Shown piece after piece: positions 1-7,902 of a stretch of 26,928 nt of DNA. The translations under genes and the position numbers were made by a program. This stretch comes from an uncultured Lachnospiraceae bacterium. GTDB taxonomy: Bacteria > Bacillota_A > Clostridia > Lachnospirales > Lachnospiraceae. The stretch's first letter is position 1. Every line of letters begins with the position of its first letter. The DNA is taken from NCBI GenBank assembly GCA_902795985.1, contig CADBNG010000349.1:1-26928 (forward strand), in the 5' to 3' direction. The notes under the pieces were generated by a model. It did not search any database, was not told the DNA's origin, and was given only the letters and a program-made list of their open reading frames with translations.

Positions 1-489
1 CTGGAAGAAGGAGTAACGGCCTACACCGGTGGGGTCGGAACGCTCGCGGAGGGAATCAGCGGCCTGACAGAAGGTGCCAGGACGCTGGATACCGGGATCA
101 GCGGCCTGAAGGACGGAGCCTCCTCCCTTGCTTCCGGCGCTTCAACGCTGTCGGATGGGATTGCGGGAGTAGCGGAAGGCGCCCAGGGCCTGTATTCCGG
201 TTCGGAGCAGCTGGCAGGCGGAACGTCCGAATATGTTTCCGCAGGCCAGGAGATCAAAGACAAGCTTCCGGACTTTACGGACGGCGTGGATGAACTGTGC
301 GACGGCATCGATAAGCTGAACGAAAAACTGTTCCATCAGATCGGATCGCTTTCCGAAGGCGCTCTGCCCGAAATGATCTTCAACCTCCGGGCGCTGCAGG
401 CCGCGGACCGGCAGTATACGTCCTTCGATGGAAACGGGGATCCGGAGGGAAGCGTGCTGTATGTTGTAGAGACAGAGGAGATAAAGTGA
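1..489 (+). CDS. C-terminal fragment of an LxxG-repeat coiled-coil (YhgE/Pip- or MMPL-associated) membrane protein
   Basis: The open frame enters from the left edge and stops with TGA at 487-489, so only the last 162 residues are visible. Most of the fragment (residues 1-105) is a regular heptad-like series in which Leu and Gly recur at fixed spacing, for example ISGLTEGARTLDTGISGL and SSLASGASTLSDGIAGV. This pattern is known from the extracellular coiled-coil portion of YhgE/Pip-type and MMPL-associated membrane proteins of Firmicutes. The tail ends in GSVLYVVETEEIK with no membrane segment and no sortase motif. The start, any signal peptide and the membrane segments lie outside the window, so the exact family cannot be fixed. 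The stop codon is the first three bases of a tandem GGGAC repeat. The role is unknown; a surface or secretion-associated function is the best guess. Confidence 0.7.
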   Translation: MEEGVTAYTGGVGTLAEGISGLTEGARTLDTGISGLKDGASSLASGASTLSDGIAGVAEGAQGLYSGSEQLAGGTSEYVSAGQEIKDKLPDFTDGVDELCDGIDKLNEKLFHQIGSLSEGALPEMIFNLRALQAADRQYTSFDGNGDPEGSVLYVVETEEIK

Positions 490-638
490 CCCGAAGGGGA
501 CAGTCCCCTTCGCCCCCTGTTCCGTCCCCTGCGGTGACCCCAAGGGGACAGTCCCCTTCGCCCCCCTGCTCCGTCCCCTGCGGTGACCCGAAGGGGGACA
601 GTCCCTTTCGCCCCCTTGCTCCGTCCCCTGCGGGACGG
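487..638. repeat. Three tandem copies of a ~49-bp GC-rich repeat with GGGGACAGTCCCC palindromes
   Basis: The copies lie at 487-534, 535-583 and 584-633. Each begins TGACCC, contains a GGGGACAGTCCCC-like palindrome, and ends with CCGTCCCCTGCGG. In copy 1 the palindrome has perfect 10-base arms (492-501 and 503-512) around a single A. In copy 2 the arms are 8 bases (542-549, 551-558). Copy 3 carries an extra G and a T change that shorten the perfect arms to five bases. The array closes with CCGTCCC-CTGC-GGGACGG (621-638), a 7-bp hairpin. There is no U-tract, so it does not look like a standard terminator. It resembles a REP-like intergenic repeat. The first copy overlaps the stop codon of the upstream gene. 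Confidence 0.85.
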
Positions 639-671
639 AACCCCCTGGAAAATGGATTCTCAGGATGCAGA

Positions 672-700
672 TTGTACATGCCTTCCCGGAGTGGTATAAT
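672..700 (+). promoter_or_regulatory. Sigma-A-type promoter for the band-7 gene
   Basis: TTGTAC at 672-677 and a perfect TATAAT at 695-700 are separated by 17 bases. This sits about 80 bases before the ATG at 784 and just after the tandem repeat array. Confidence 0.75.
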
Positions 701-783
701 AAAACAGTCAAACACAAATCATTCTTTCGAGGATGGCCCGGTAAAAATGCAGTATTGCGGGCGGATCCGGAAAGGGGAAAAGC

Positions 784-1869
784 ATGCTGGGAAGAATAAT
801 ACTGATCGTCGTTGTTGTTCTGATCATCGCTCTGCTGGTCGGAAGCATTAAGATTGTACCGCAGGCGTCGGCGTTTGTGCTGGAGCGCCTGGGAAAATTC
901 AAGACTGTCTGGGAAGCCGGACTGCATGTCAAGATTCCGATTATTGACCAGGTGGTGCGGAGAGTGTCTTTGAAAGAGCAGGTGCTGGACTTCCCGCCTC
1001 AGCCGGTTATTACGAAGGATAATGTTACCGTGGATCTGGACTCTGTCGTGTTCTGCAAGGTTTTCGATCCGAAACTGTATACCTATGGCGTGGAAAATCC
1101 CATTGCGGGTCTGCAGAACCTTTCGGCAACGACGTTGAGAAATATCGTCGGCGAGCTGGAACTGGACCAGCTGCTGACCAGCCGGGACGCCATTAACCAG
1201 AAACTTCAGGTGATCCTGGATACGGCGACGGATCCCTGGGGCATCAAGGTCACCCGCGTGGAACTGAAAAATATCCGTCCTCCGCAGGAAATTGAGGAAG
1301 TTATGACCAAGCAGATGCGTGCGGAACGCGAGCGCCGTCAGACGGTTCTGGAAGCCCAGGCCCATCAGGAAGCGGTCGTTTCCCGCGCGAAGGGTGATAA
1401 AGAGGCGAAGGTTCTGGCCGCGCAGGCGGAAAGAGACGCGCAGATCGCCCTGGCGGAAGGCCGCGCGAAGAGCATTGAGATGGTCTATACCGCAGAGTCG
1501 GAAGGTATCAAACGTCTGAAAGAAGCCGGGATCGATTCCAGTGTAATCCGCTGGAACGGCATCAAGGCCCTGAAGGACGTGGCGGACGGCCGGGCAACGA
1601 AGATTTTCATGCCCACGGACCTCACCGGCATTCTCAGCAGCCTCGGCGTCATCGGGGAAGCCCTCGGTGTCGGAGATTCCACTCCGGTCGACAACTCGCC
1701 CCGCTCAAAATCGGTGGAAGCGGATGATTGCTGTGAAACGGATGACGCCGACTACACCCACAGCGGCATAACCCATGAAGCCATGGAAGCCTCCCGCCGG
1801 ATCGAAAATGAAGTGTCTTCATCTCTGGGTGAGCGGATTCGTGAGGCGAGAGACCGCCGGTTTAACTGA
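784..1869 (+). CDS. SPFH/band-7 (stomatin/paraslipin-type) membrane protein
   Basis: This 361-residue protein starts with one hydrophobic anchor (residues 4-22). A band-7/SPFH domain follows (about 24-200, with VLERLGKFKTVWEAGLHVKIP, slightly abbreviated here as the VLERLGKFK region, and the VTKDNVTVDLDSVVF-like core). Next comes a charged Ala/Glu/Arg-rich coiled coil (about 175-245, including MRAERERRQTVLEAQAHQE). The C-terminal tail (290-361) is acidic with two adjacent Cys. This is the QmcA/paraslipin arrangement; such proteins form membrane-associated oligomers and organise membrane microdomains or quality-control proteases. An AAAGGGG ribosome site precedes the ATG and a consensus promoter lies upstream. 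The usual partner, an NfeD-family protein, is not adjacent. The gene is monocistronic: a hairpin cluster follows and the next gene converges on it. Family assignment is secure; the cellular role is inferred. Confidence 0.9.
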   Translation: MLGRIILIVVVVLIIALLVGSIKIVPQASAFVLERLGKFKTVWEAGLHVKIPIIDQVVRRVSLKEQVLDFPPQPVITKDNVTVDLDSVVFCKVFDPKLYTYGVENPIAGLQNLSATTLRNIVGELELDQLLTSRDAINQKLQVILDTATDPWGIKVTRVELKNIRPPQEIEEVMTKQMRAERERRQTVLEAQAHQEAVVSRAKGDKEAKVLAAQAERDAQIALAEGRAKSIEMVYTAESEGIKRLKEAGIDSSVIRWNGIKALKDVADGRATKIFMPTDLTGILSSLGVIGEALGVGDSTPVDNSPRSKSVEADDCCETDDADYTHSGITHEAMEASRRIENEVSSSLGERIREARDRRFN

Positions 1870-1889
1870 AGAGGTTTATGAGTAGAAGG

Positions 1890-1911
1890 CTGCCGCGCTG
1901 AGATGCGGCAG
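1890..1911 (+). other. Hairpin without U-tract downstream of the band-7 gene
   Basis: CTGCCGC (1890-1896) and GCGGCAG (1905-1911) are perfect 7-base arms around an 8-base loop. No T-run follows, so it may protect the 3' end of the message or be part of the longer structured intergenic region rather than terminate alone. Confidence 0.5.
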
Positions 1912-1931
1912 ACCCGATCAAACGTATGGAT

Positions 1932-1962
1932 GAAAGCCGGCCTTTGGAGACCGGCTTTCTTA
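1932..1962 (+). terminator. Possible terminator hairpin
   Basis: GAAAGCCGG (1932-1940) and CCGGCTTTC (1951-1959) form a 9-bp stem with a 10-base loop. Only a short TT follows, so termination strength is doubtful. It lies 60-100 bases after the stop of the band-7 gene. Confidence 0.5.
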
Positions 1963-2028
1963 CAAATACAGGCCTTGCCGTGTTAAAGTCACTACTGCCT
2001 GAAAAGAATAAAATGAAAAACAAACAGT

Positions 2029-2059
2029 AAAGTCTGCCCGCAAGGCAGACTTTTGTTTT
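2029..2059. terminator. Strong, probably bidirectional rho-independent terminator
   Basis: AAAGTCTGCC (2029-2038) and GGCAGACTTT (2044-2053) form a perfect 10-bp stem with a 5-base loop, followed on the plus strand by TGTTTT. On the minus strand the other side is also T-rich (complement of the A-rich 2008-2030). It sits between convergent genes: the band-7 gene ends at 1869 (plus) and the MFS exporter ends at 2144 (minus). Confidence 0.85.
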
Positions 2060-2143
2060 AAAGATATATGTAGTAATTTGAAGCAGCATAAAGTGTATGC
2101 TCATTTAGCGTCACTTTAAACACAAAATCCTGTTCCCTCTGTG

Positions 2144-3538
2144 TTATTTTGCCGTACGTTTGAGAGAGAAGAGGACGGTGCTTTCCAGGATGATGAGAAG
2201 GACGGTGACGCCGATCAGGATAAAGAAGGTAGTCATGGTTCCAGTCAGAGTGCCGGCCGCGAGAGAAGTGCCGCGGGCCTGGGCGGTGGAGATGATTCCG
2301 GAGGAGATGACCATGCCCACCATGCCGGAAAGGAACTGCATGATGTTCACCACCGCGTTGCCGTCCGGTTTGAGGTCCTCCGGGAGGGAGTTCATGCCCA
2401 GGGTGATATTGGGGCCGACACACATGCCGTGGCCGAACATATAAACGGAAAAGGTTAAACCGATCACGGCAAGAACAGGCGTCTGCAGGAAAACCGCGGA
2501 AAGCGCCACACCGGCCAGGGCGAGAAAACCGCCGGGCCGGACGGTGAAGCGGGGTCCTTTCTTATCCAGAAGATGACCGGCGAAGATATTGACGGCAGCG
2601 CCGACGATGCAGCCGGCAAACAGGACCATGGCGGAGTCCAGAGCGCTTTCGCCCCGGGTAACCTGAAGATAATTCGGAAGAATAAAGCAGACGGTCGGGC
2701 AGATCGTGCAGCAGCAGTAAATGGACGCCGCGTTAAGGACGTAAAAGCGGGTACGGAATATTTTCAGGTTCAGGAAAGGAGCCGGAGTGCGTCTTTCAAT
2801 CCGTACAAACAGGAGAAACAGGACGACGGCGGCAGCCAGCAGAGCGAAGCAAAGAGGTCCCCAGCCGAGGATGGAAGGAAGATTCAGCCCGAAGATCAGA
2901 CAGGCCAGGCAAGCGGCGAACAGGATAAATCCCGGCACGTCAAAGCCCACCTTTTCCAGACGGGAGGACTGCCGGATGGAAAGGGCCCCGAGGACAAGCG
3001 CTGCGATCAGAACCGGAATCAGGAAACCGAAAATCATCCGCCAGTTGGTAAACTGGACGACGATTCCGCCGTAAACCGGTCCGAAGGCCGGCGCCAGGGC
3101 GCTGGTCATGGTAGCCACGCCGACTGCAAAGCCCATGTGTTCGAACGGAGTCTGTTCCAGAACGATGTTGAACATCAGCGGGACGGCCACACCGGCAGCC
3201 GCGCCCTGGATCACGCGCCCGATAATGATCCAGATGAAATCAGGAGCCGCGTAGCAAAGGGTCAGGCCGATCAGAAAAGTGGCGCAGGCCATAATGAAGA
3301 TGGTCCTCATCTTCAGTCGCTTTTTGAAAAAAGAAGTGGTCGGCATCATCACCACAACGGCAATAAGATATCCTGTGGTAATCCACTGCACATAGGAAAG
3401 GGAAATGCCGAATTCCTCCATAACCGTCGGAAAAGCGATGTTCATGGCCGTTTCTTCCAGGATACCGCCAAAGGTCAGAATCCCGGCAGCAATAATTGAG
3501 AGGATCAGTTTGAGGTCCAGTTTCCGTTCAAATTCCAT
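2144..3538 (-). CDS. MFS multidrug exporter, DHA2 (EmrB/QacA/LmrB-like) family
   Basis: The protein has 464 residues from the preferred start. It is almost wholly hydrophobic, with about 14 predicted membrane helices, as expected for DHA2 drug:H+ antiporters. Family signatures are visible: ETAMNIAFPTVMEEF in helix 1, YVQWITTGYLIAVVVMMPTT in helix 2, a GRVIQGAAAGV motif in helix 4, and an antiporter motif C-like ALAPAFGPVYGG in helix 5. Such proteins expel cationic or amphipathic compounds. I place the start at 3538 because GGAG lies six bases upstream. The ATG at 3550 is a second choice. A longer open frame reaches 3643 but would run into the terminator of icd. Substrate is unknown. The gene is transcribed away from the citrate operon but is probably a separate unit. 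Confidence 0.9.
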   Translation of the reverse strand: MEFERKLDLKLILSIIAAGILTFGGILEETAMNIAFPTVMEEFGISLSYVQWITTGYLIAVVVMMPTTSFFKKRLKMRTIFIMACATFLIGLTLCYAAPDFIWIIIGRVIQGAAAGVAVPLMFNIVLEQTPFEHMGFAVGVATMTSALAPAFGPVYGGIVVQFTNWRMIFGFLIPVLIAALVLGALSIRQSSRLEKVGFDVPGFILFAACLACLIFGLNLPSILGWGPLCFALLAAAVVLFLLFVRIERRTPAPFLNLKIFRTRFYVLNAASIYCCCTICPTVCFILPNYLQVTRGESALDSAMVLFAGCIVGAAVNIFAGHLLDKKGPRFTVRPGGFLALAGVALSAVFLQTPVLAVIGLTFSVYMFGHGMCVGPNITLGMNSLPEDLKPDGNAVVNIMQFLSGMVGMVISSGIISTAQARGTSLAAGTLTGTMTTFFILIGVTVLLIILESTVLFSLKRTAK

Positions 3539-3641
3539 GAAGTTCTCCATCGAAAGATTATTCCGGGGAGCAGTACCGACACCCCACCCCTGCGCAGACA
3601 GCCTGAGCGGGAGAGCAGCAGATGCTCCGTCTGAATTCATC

Positions 3642-3672
3642 AAAAAAGCGGCAGACCGTAAGGGCCTGCCGC
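3642..3672 (-). terminator. Rho-independent terminator of the citrate/isocitrate operon
   Basis: Read on the minus strand, GCGGCAG (3672-3666) and CTGCCGC (3654-3648) form a 7-bp GC-rich stem with an 11-base loop, followed by six Ts (3647-3642). It lies 26 bases beyond the icd stop and separates that operon from the MFS exporter. Confidence 0.85.
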
Positions 3673-3697
3673 GGAAATACGGAACAGGGTCAGTGCT

Positions 3698-4900
3698 TCA
3701 ATTCATTCGCTCCGCGATTTTCTCGATAAACTCTTCGGTAGTTACAGAATATATTGTTTTTCCGGAATCTGCAAGTCTTGCCAGATCTCCGGTCATATAT
3801 CCGTCGTTCAAAGTGTCGAAAACCGCCTTTTCCAGCCGGTCCGCAAAGCGGCAGAGGTCTGAAATGGAATCCAGTTCTCCCCGTTTTCTTAAAGCGCCGC
3901 TCCAGGCAAAAATCGTTGCTACCGGGTTCGTGCTGGTTTTTTCGCCTTTCTGATACCGGTAGTAATGCTTCGTTACGGTTCCGTGGGCGGCTTCGTATTC
4001 GAATTTGCCGTCCGGCGTGACCAGAACGGAGGTCATCATGGCAAGGGAGCCGAAGGCCGTGGAGATCATGTCGCTCATAACATCGCCGTCGTAGTTCTTG
4101 CAGGCCCAGATGTATCCGCCTTCGGAACGGATGGTGCGGGCGATGGCGTCGTCGATCAGGGTGTAGAAGTAGGTGATGCCCAGTTCTTCGAAGCGATCTT
4201 TGACCTTTTCGTATTCTTCGTCAAAAATGGCCTTGAATTCTCCGTCATAGACTTTGGAAATGGTATCTTTGGCGGAAAACCACAGATCCTGCTTCTGATC
4301 CAGGGCATACTGGAAACAGGCCTTCGCGAAATTCCGGATGCTGTCCTCCAGGTTGTGCTGACCGAGCCAGACGGCCGGACCGTTCACTTTCTGTACGCTC
4401 AGGACGGTTTCCTGCCCGCTTTCCCCTTTGAAGACCAGGGAACACTCGCCGGCTTCTTCCGTCTTCAGGTCCACGGCCTTGTAAACGTCGCCGTAGGCAT
4501 GACGGGCGATCGTGATGGGCTTTTTCCAGCTCCGGACGGCCGGACGGATGAAATCCACGGTAATCGGCGTGCGGAAAACGGTTCCGCCCATAATGGAGCG
4601 GATCGTCCCGTTCGGGGATTTCCACTGTTCGGTCAGTTCGGGATATTCTTTCATCCGCTGCCGGTTCGGGGTGATCGTCGCGCATTTGACGGCCACGCCG
4701 TATTTCAGGGCGGCATGGGCGGAATCCACGGTCACCTGGTCTCTGGTCCCATTCCGGTGCAGCAGGCCGAGGTCGTAGTATTCGGTTTTCAGATCCACAT
4801 AGGGCAGGATCAGTCTGTCTTTGATCATCCGCCAGAGGATCCGGGTCATTTCATCCCCGTCCATTTCGACGAGGGGAGTGGTCATTTTGATCTTATCCAT
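3698..4900 (-). CDS. icd: NADP-dependent isocitrate dehydrogenase (eukaryote-like homodimeric type)
   Basis: This 400-residue cytosolic enzyme oxidatively decarboxylates isocitrate to 2-oxoglutarate. The sequence follows the eukaryotic/type-II IDH subfamily rather than the E. coli type: KMTTPLVEMDGDEMTRILW at the N terminus, the substrate-binding SPNGTIR (residues 95-101), R110 and R133, and the metal-site region KNYDGDVMSD. The adenine-phosphate-binding stretch GTVTKHYYRYQKGEKTSTNP has Lys-His at the position where human IDH has Arg-His, which is consistent with NADP. Length is near the family norm (about 400-415). It lies 42 bases after the aconitase gene and is the last gene before a terminator. 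In this context it is the third step of a citrate-to-2-oxoglutarate pathway that supplies glutamate carbon. Confidence 0.96.
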   Translation of the reverse strand: MDKIKMTTPLVEMDGDEMTRILWRMIKDRLILPYVDLKTEYYDLGLLHRNGTRDQVTVDSAHAALKYGVAVKCATITPNRQRMKEYPELTEQWKSPNGTIRSIMGGTVFRTPITVDFIRPAVRSWKKPITIARHAYGDVYKAVDLKTEEAGECSLVFKGESGQETVLSVQKVNGPAVWLGQHNLEDSIRNFAKACFQYALDQKQDLWFSAKDTISKVYDGEFKAIFDEEYEKVKDRFEELGITYFYTLIDDAIARTIRSEGGYIWACKNYDGDVMSDMISTAFGSLAMMTSVLVTPDGKFEYEAAHGTVTKHYYRYQKGEKTSTNPVATIFAWSGALRKRGELDSISDLCRFADRLEKAVFDTLNDGYMTGDLARLADSGKTIYSVTTEEFIEKIAERMN

Positions 4901-4942
4901 TGATCTGCGTTCCTTTCCGCAAGGGCTGTTTTCCGCCCGGCT

Positions 4943-7186
4943 TCATGCTTTCGCCGCGTAATAATTGATCAGGCATCCCAGAGTGAGGATCTGCTTTTCC
5001 TCTTCCGTGAGACCGCCGCAGTACAGGTCGATTTCCGTTTTCTTTCCGCCGGAGATCAGAATACCGGTAAAGTGTTCTTCACCCTTCAGGATTTTTTCTT
5101 TTACGTCCGGTATAAAGACCCAGTCCCCGGGCACCGCCTCAAAAGGCGTTCCTTTCAGCATCGTAAACGGCACGATGCCCCAGTTGATGCAGTTGGAGCG
5201 GTAACGCTTGGTCGCGTATTCATAGCAGATATTCGCGAAGCCGCCCAGGACTTTCTGGCAGGAAGCCGCCTGCTCCCGCGCGGAGCCGTCGCCGGGACGG
5301 TGGGAGAAGATGCAGCTGCCGATGCTGGTCCGGCCGGGATCTCCGCCGCATTCCGCCAGCATGTCCGCGATCTCCGAAGGCAGCTGTCCGGACTGGTTCA
5401 GAAGTCCGGTTTCCCGGGCCGCCTTACTGCGGGCCACGTAATCCGGAACGCGCCGGGAAAGCGCCAGATCCGACAGACGGATCGGATTGGAACGGTAGCT
5501 GGAAGATTCTCCGGAAGGAATCAGTTCGTCGGTTGTCGTCACGTCATCATGAATTACGGCGCAGAGCTGTACGAGAAGATCCTCTTTCATGGACGGCATT
5601 TCAGGCCAGTTGGTGATGTTCGGACCCAGCTTCAGCTCTACGGACGGATCGGCCTTGCCGAAACCGAAATAACAGCGCTTCTGATAGATCGTATCGTCAT
5701 AATGATAGGTGTGGGGTGTGACGGTATAATCGATATCGGTCGCGGCCGTCAGAACGCCTCCGTTCAGAGCGGTCGCGGCGATGGAACGTGCGTCCATCAG
5801 GGCTACGGCGCTGATCTGTCCTTCCGCCGGTTTGGAACCCTCGCGGTTCGCGAAGTTCCGGGTCGCGTGACGGATAGAAAGGGTATTGTGGGCAGGGGTA
5901 TCCCCGGCACCGAAACAGGGGCCGCAGAAGCAGGGCTTCAGGACGGCGCCGGCCGAGAGAAGATCGGCGGAAATCCCGTCGTTCATCAGGGCCAGGTTGA
6001 CCGGAGCGGAAGAGGGGTAGACGGAGAGGTCGAAATATCCGTTTCCGATGGAACCGTTCCGGAGAATGTCCGCCGCTTCCGCGATGTTTTCGTACATCCC
6101 CCCGGCGCAGCCCACGATGACACCCTGGTCGCAGCGGACGTTTCCGTCCTCATCGATGCAGCGCAGCAGGTCCATTTTCACTTTCCCGGCGAGGGAAGCA
6201 TTGCATTCTTCTTCGATCCGGGAGAGGATTCCTGCCGGATCTTTCTGCAGTTCATGAATCGTTACCGCCTTGGAAGGATGGAAGGGCAGGGCGATCATGG
6301 ATTCCATCGCCGACAGGTCGATACGGATGAAACGGTCATAATAAGCCCCGTCTTCCGGCGCCAGCAAGGCAAAATCTTCCGGCCGGCCGATATTCCCGTA
6401 GTAGTCTTTTACTTTTGAATCCGTGATCCAGATGGAACTCAGACAGCTGGTTTCCGTCGTCATGACGTCGATGCCGATCCGGAAATCCATGCTCAGGGCG
6501 GCCACTCCGGGGCCGGCGAATTCCAGAACACGGTTTTTGACGAAGCCGTCCGGGAAGGTTTCGGCCACCAGCTTGATGGCCACGTCATGCGGGCCGATTC
6601 CGTGAGGGACTTCCCCCTCCAGCCAGACCAGCACGACTTCCGGATCTTCCACGTCCCAGGTGTTCTTAAGAAGCTGCTTGACCAGTTCGCCGCCGCCTTC
6701 GCCGACGGCCATGGTGCCGTAGCATCCGTAGCGGGTATGGGAGTCGGAGCCCAGTACCATTTTGCCGCACCCTGCCAGTTTTTCACGGGCGAACTGATGG
6801 ATGACCGCCTGGTTGGCCGGCACGTAGATGCCGCCGTATTTCTTCGCGGCGGAAAGCCCGAAGGCGTGATCGTCTTCGTTGATGGTCCCTCCGACGGCGC
6901 ACAGGCTGTTGTGGCAGTTGGTCAGGGCATAGGGAAGGGGGAATTCCGTCATTCCGGATGCCCGGGCTGTCTGGATGATGTTCACATAGGTAATGTCATG
7001 GGAAATCATCGCGTCGTAGGTGATCCGCATTTTTCCGTCGCGGATTCCCGTATGGTCGTGGGCGCGGAGAATCTGATAGGCTATGGTTTTCTCCCGGCCG
7101 GCGGGATCGGACGGATCTGCCGGAACGGGAAGTCCGTTCTTTAAGAGCACCGGTGAAGCGCTTTTGCTCAGCATTTTGTCATTCAT
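4943..7186 (-). CDS. Aconitase-family hydratase (aconitate hydratase)
   Basis: This 747-residue Fe-S enzyme should isomerise citrate to isocitrate via cis-aconitate. Three cysteines fit the cluster ligands: C360 in VGCAGGMYEN, and C421 and C424 in CFCGPCFGAG. GSDSHT (146-151) and a SYRSNP active-site segment are present. The C-terminal swivelling domain has GDGSAREQAAS where classical aconitases have GSSRE, and the first ligand sits in GCAGG instead of the usual SCTNS. It therefore belongs to a divergent branch often labelled only 'hydratase'. The ATG overlaps the end of the GntR gene by eight bases, so the two are probably translationally coupled; the isocitrate dehydrogenase gene follows. 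That neighbourhood supports citrate/isocitrate as the substrate. A related hydro-lyase substrate cannot be excluded from sequence alone. Confidence 0.88.
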   Translation of the reverse strand: MNDKMLSKSASPVLLKNGLPVPADPSDPAGREKTIAYQILRAHDHTGIRDGKMRITYDAMISHDITYVNIIQTARASGMTEFPLPYALTNCHNSLCAVGGTINEDDHAFGLSAAKKYGGIYVPANQAVIHQFAREKLAGCGKMVLGSDSHTRYGCYGTMAVGEGGGELVKQLLKNTWDVEDPEVVLVWLEGEVPHGIGPHDVAIKLVAETFPDGFVKNRVLEFAGPGVAALSMDFRIGIDVMTTETSCLSSIWITDSKVKDYYGNIGRPEDFALLAPEDGAYYDRFIRIDLSAMESMIALPFHPSKAVTIHELQKDPAGILSRIEEECNASLAGKVKMDLLRCIDEDGNVRCDQGVIVGCAGGMYENIAEAADILRNGSIGNGYFDLSVYPSSAPVNLALMNDGISADLLSAGAVLKPCFCGPCFGAGDTPAHNTLSIRHATRNFANREGSKPAEGQISAVALMDARSIAATALNGGVLTAATDIDYTVTPHTYHYDDTIYQKRCYFGFGKADPSVELKLGPNITNWPEMPSMKEDLLVQLCAVIHDDVTTTDELIPSGESSSYRSNPIRLSDLALSRRVPDYVARSKAARETGLLNQSGQLPSEIADMLAECGGDPGRTSIGSCIFSHRPGDGSAREQAASCQKVLGGFANICYEYATKRYRSNCINWGIVPFTMLKGTPFEAVPGDWVFIPDVKEKILKGEEHFTGILISGGKKTEIDLYCGGLTEEEKQILTLGCLINYYAAKA

Positions 7187-7865
7187 TGCCTGTTACCTCC
7201 TGATCTCTCCAGTCCGTTCCGATCGCCTGAATGCTGGCCAGGTGCTTCAGCGCGTTGACCACATGCTCCGACATGGCATCTCTGGCTTTTTTGGGATCAT
7301 GGGCGCTGATCGCGTCAAGAATGGCGCGGTGTTCCTCTACGGATTTCAGCCCCCGGTCCCGGATGATGATGGAGGTCCGGCGGAAAGCCCAGGCTTTCCG
7401 ATGGAGGAGGGAAAGGGTGTCTTCGATCACCGCGCTTCCGGTATACCGGTAGATCTTTTTATGAAACTCGGTATCATAGAAGGTCTGCTTTTCCAGATTG
7501 CCTTTTCCCAGATAATAATTCTGCAGATCCAGCGTTTCCGTCAGGTCGGCCAGCTGTTCATCGGTGATTTTCTTCGCGCAGACGGCGGCGGCAAAACCTT
7601 CCACGCTTTTGCGGATAATAAAAATGTATTCCGCGTCTTCGGGGGTGATGCCGACGACGATGCTTCCTTTTTTGCTGTCTTCCACCAGGTGTTCCTGCTC
7701 CAGACGGCGGAGCGCTTCACGGACGGGCGTGCGGCTGACGCCCAGTTCTTCCGAAAGACGGTTTTCCGTTAAGATGGTTCCGCGTTCATATTTTTCATCG
7801 AGAATGTCATTTTCGATCCGCTCGAAGACCTGGTCTGCCAGGGAGATGGTTTTATGTGTGATCAT
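7179..7865 (-). CDS. GntR-family transcriptional regulator, FCD (FadR-type) subfamily
   Basis: This 228-residue protein has an N-terminal winged helix-turn-helix (about residues 8-73; LSEELGVSRTPVREALRRLE is the GntR recognition region). The all-helical C-terminal FCD ligand domain spans about 80-215. D131, H135, H179 and H201 sit where FCD proteins bind a metal ion; such metal-containing FCD regulators commonly sense carboxylic acids. The gene lies inside the operon, 37 bases after the Re-citrate synthase-like gene and overlapping the aconitase start. Citrate or another tricarboxylic-acid intermediate is thus a reasonable effector (inference). The palindrome ATAATTGTATACAATTAT over the operon promoter fits the TTGTATACAA-like sites bound by this subfamily, which suggests autoregulation of the whole operon. 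Confidence 0.9.
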   Translation of the reverse strand: MITHKTISLADQVFERIENDILDEKYERGTILTENRLSEELGVSRTPVREALRRLEQEHLVEDSKKGSIVVGITPEDAEYIFIIRKSVEGFAAAVCAKKITDEQLADLTETLDLQNYYLGKGNLEKQTFYDTEFHKKIYRYTGSAVIEDTLSLLHRKAWAFRRTSIIIRDRGLKSVEEHRAILDAISAHDPKKARDAMSEHVVNALKHLASIQAIGTDWRDQEVTGNE

Positions 7866-7902
7866 GGGTTATACCGTTTCCTTTCTGAATGACGGACTGT
7901 CG

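Noticed and set aside
486..851. A 121-codon plus-strand frame through the tandem repeat into the band-7 start
   Set aside because: The GTG start overlaps the upstream stop, the peptide is the repeat translated plus promoter sequence, and it overlaps the true ATG at 784 in another frame.
142..1365. A 407-codon minus-strand frame across the repeat array and the band-7 gene
   Set aside because: It reads through a repeat, a promoter and a conserved gene on the opposite strand; the VPLGSPQGTEQG-like peptide repeats only reflect the DNA repeat.
3539..3643. N-terminal extension of the MFS exporter to 3643
   Set aside because: It would start within the icd terminator; the added residues are not membrane-like, and a better ribosome site serves the ATG at 3538.
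5072..6418. A 448-codon plus-strand frame opposite aconitase
   Set aside because: It is antisense to the conserved aconitase core; the translation lacks any domain and has no ribosome site.
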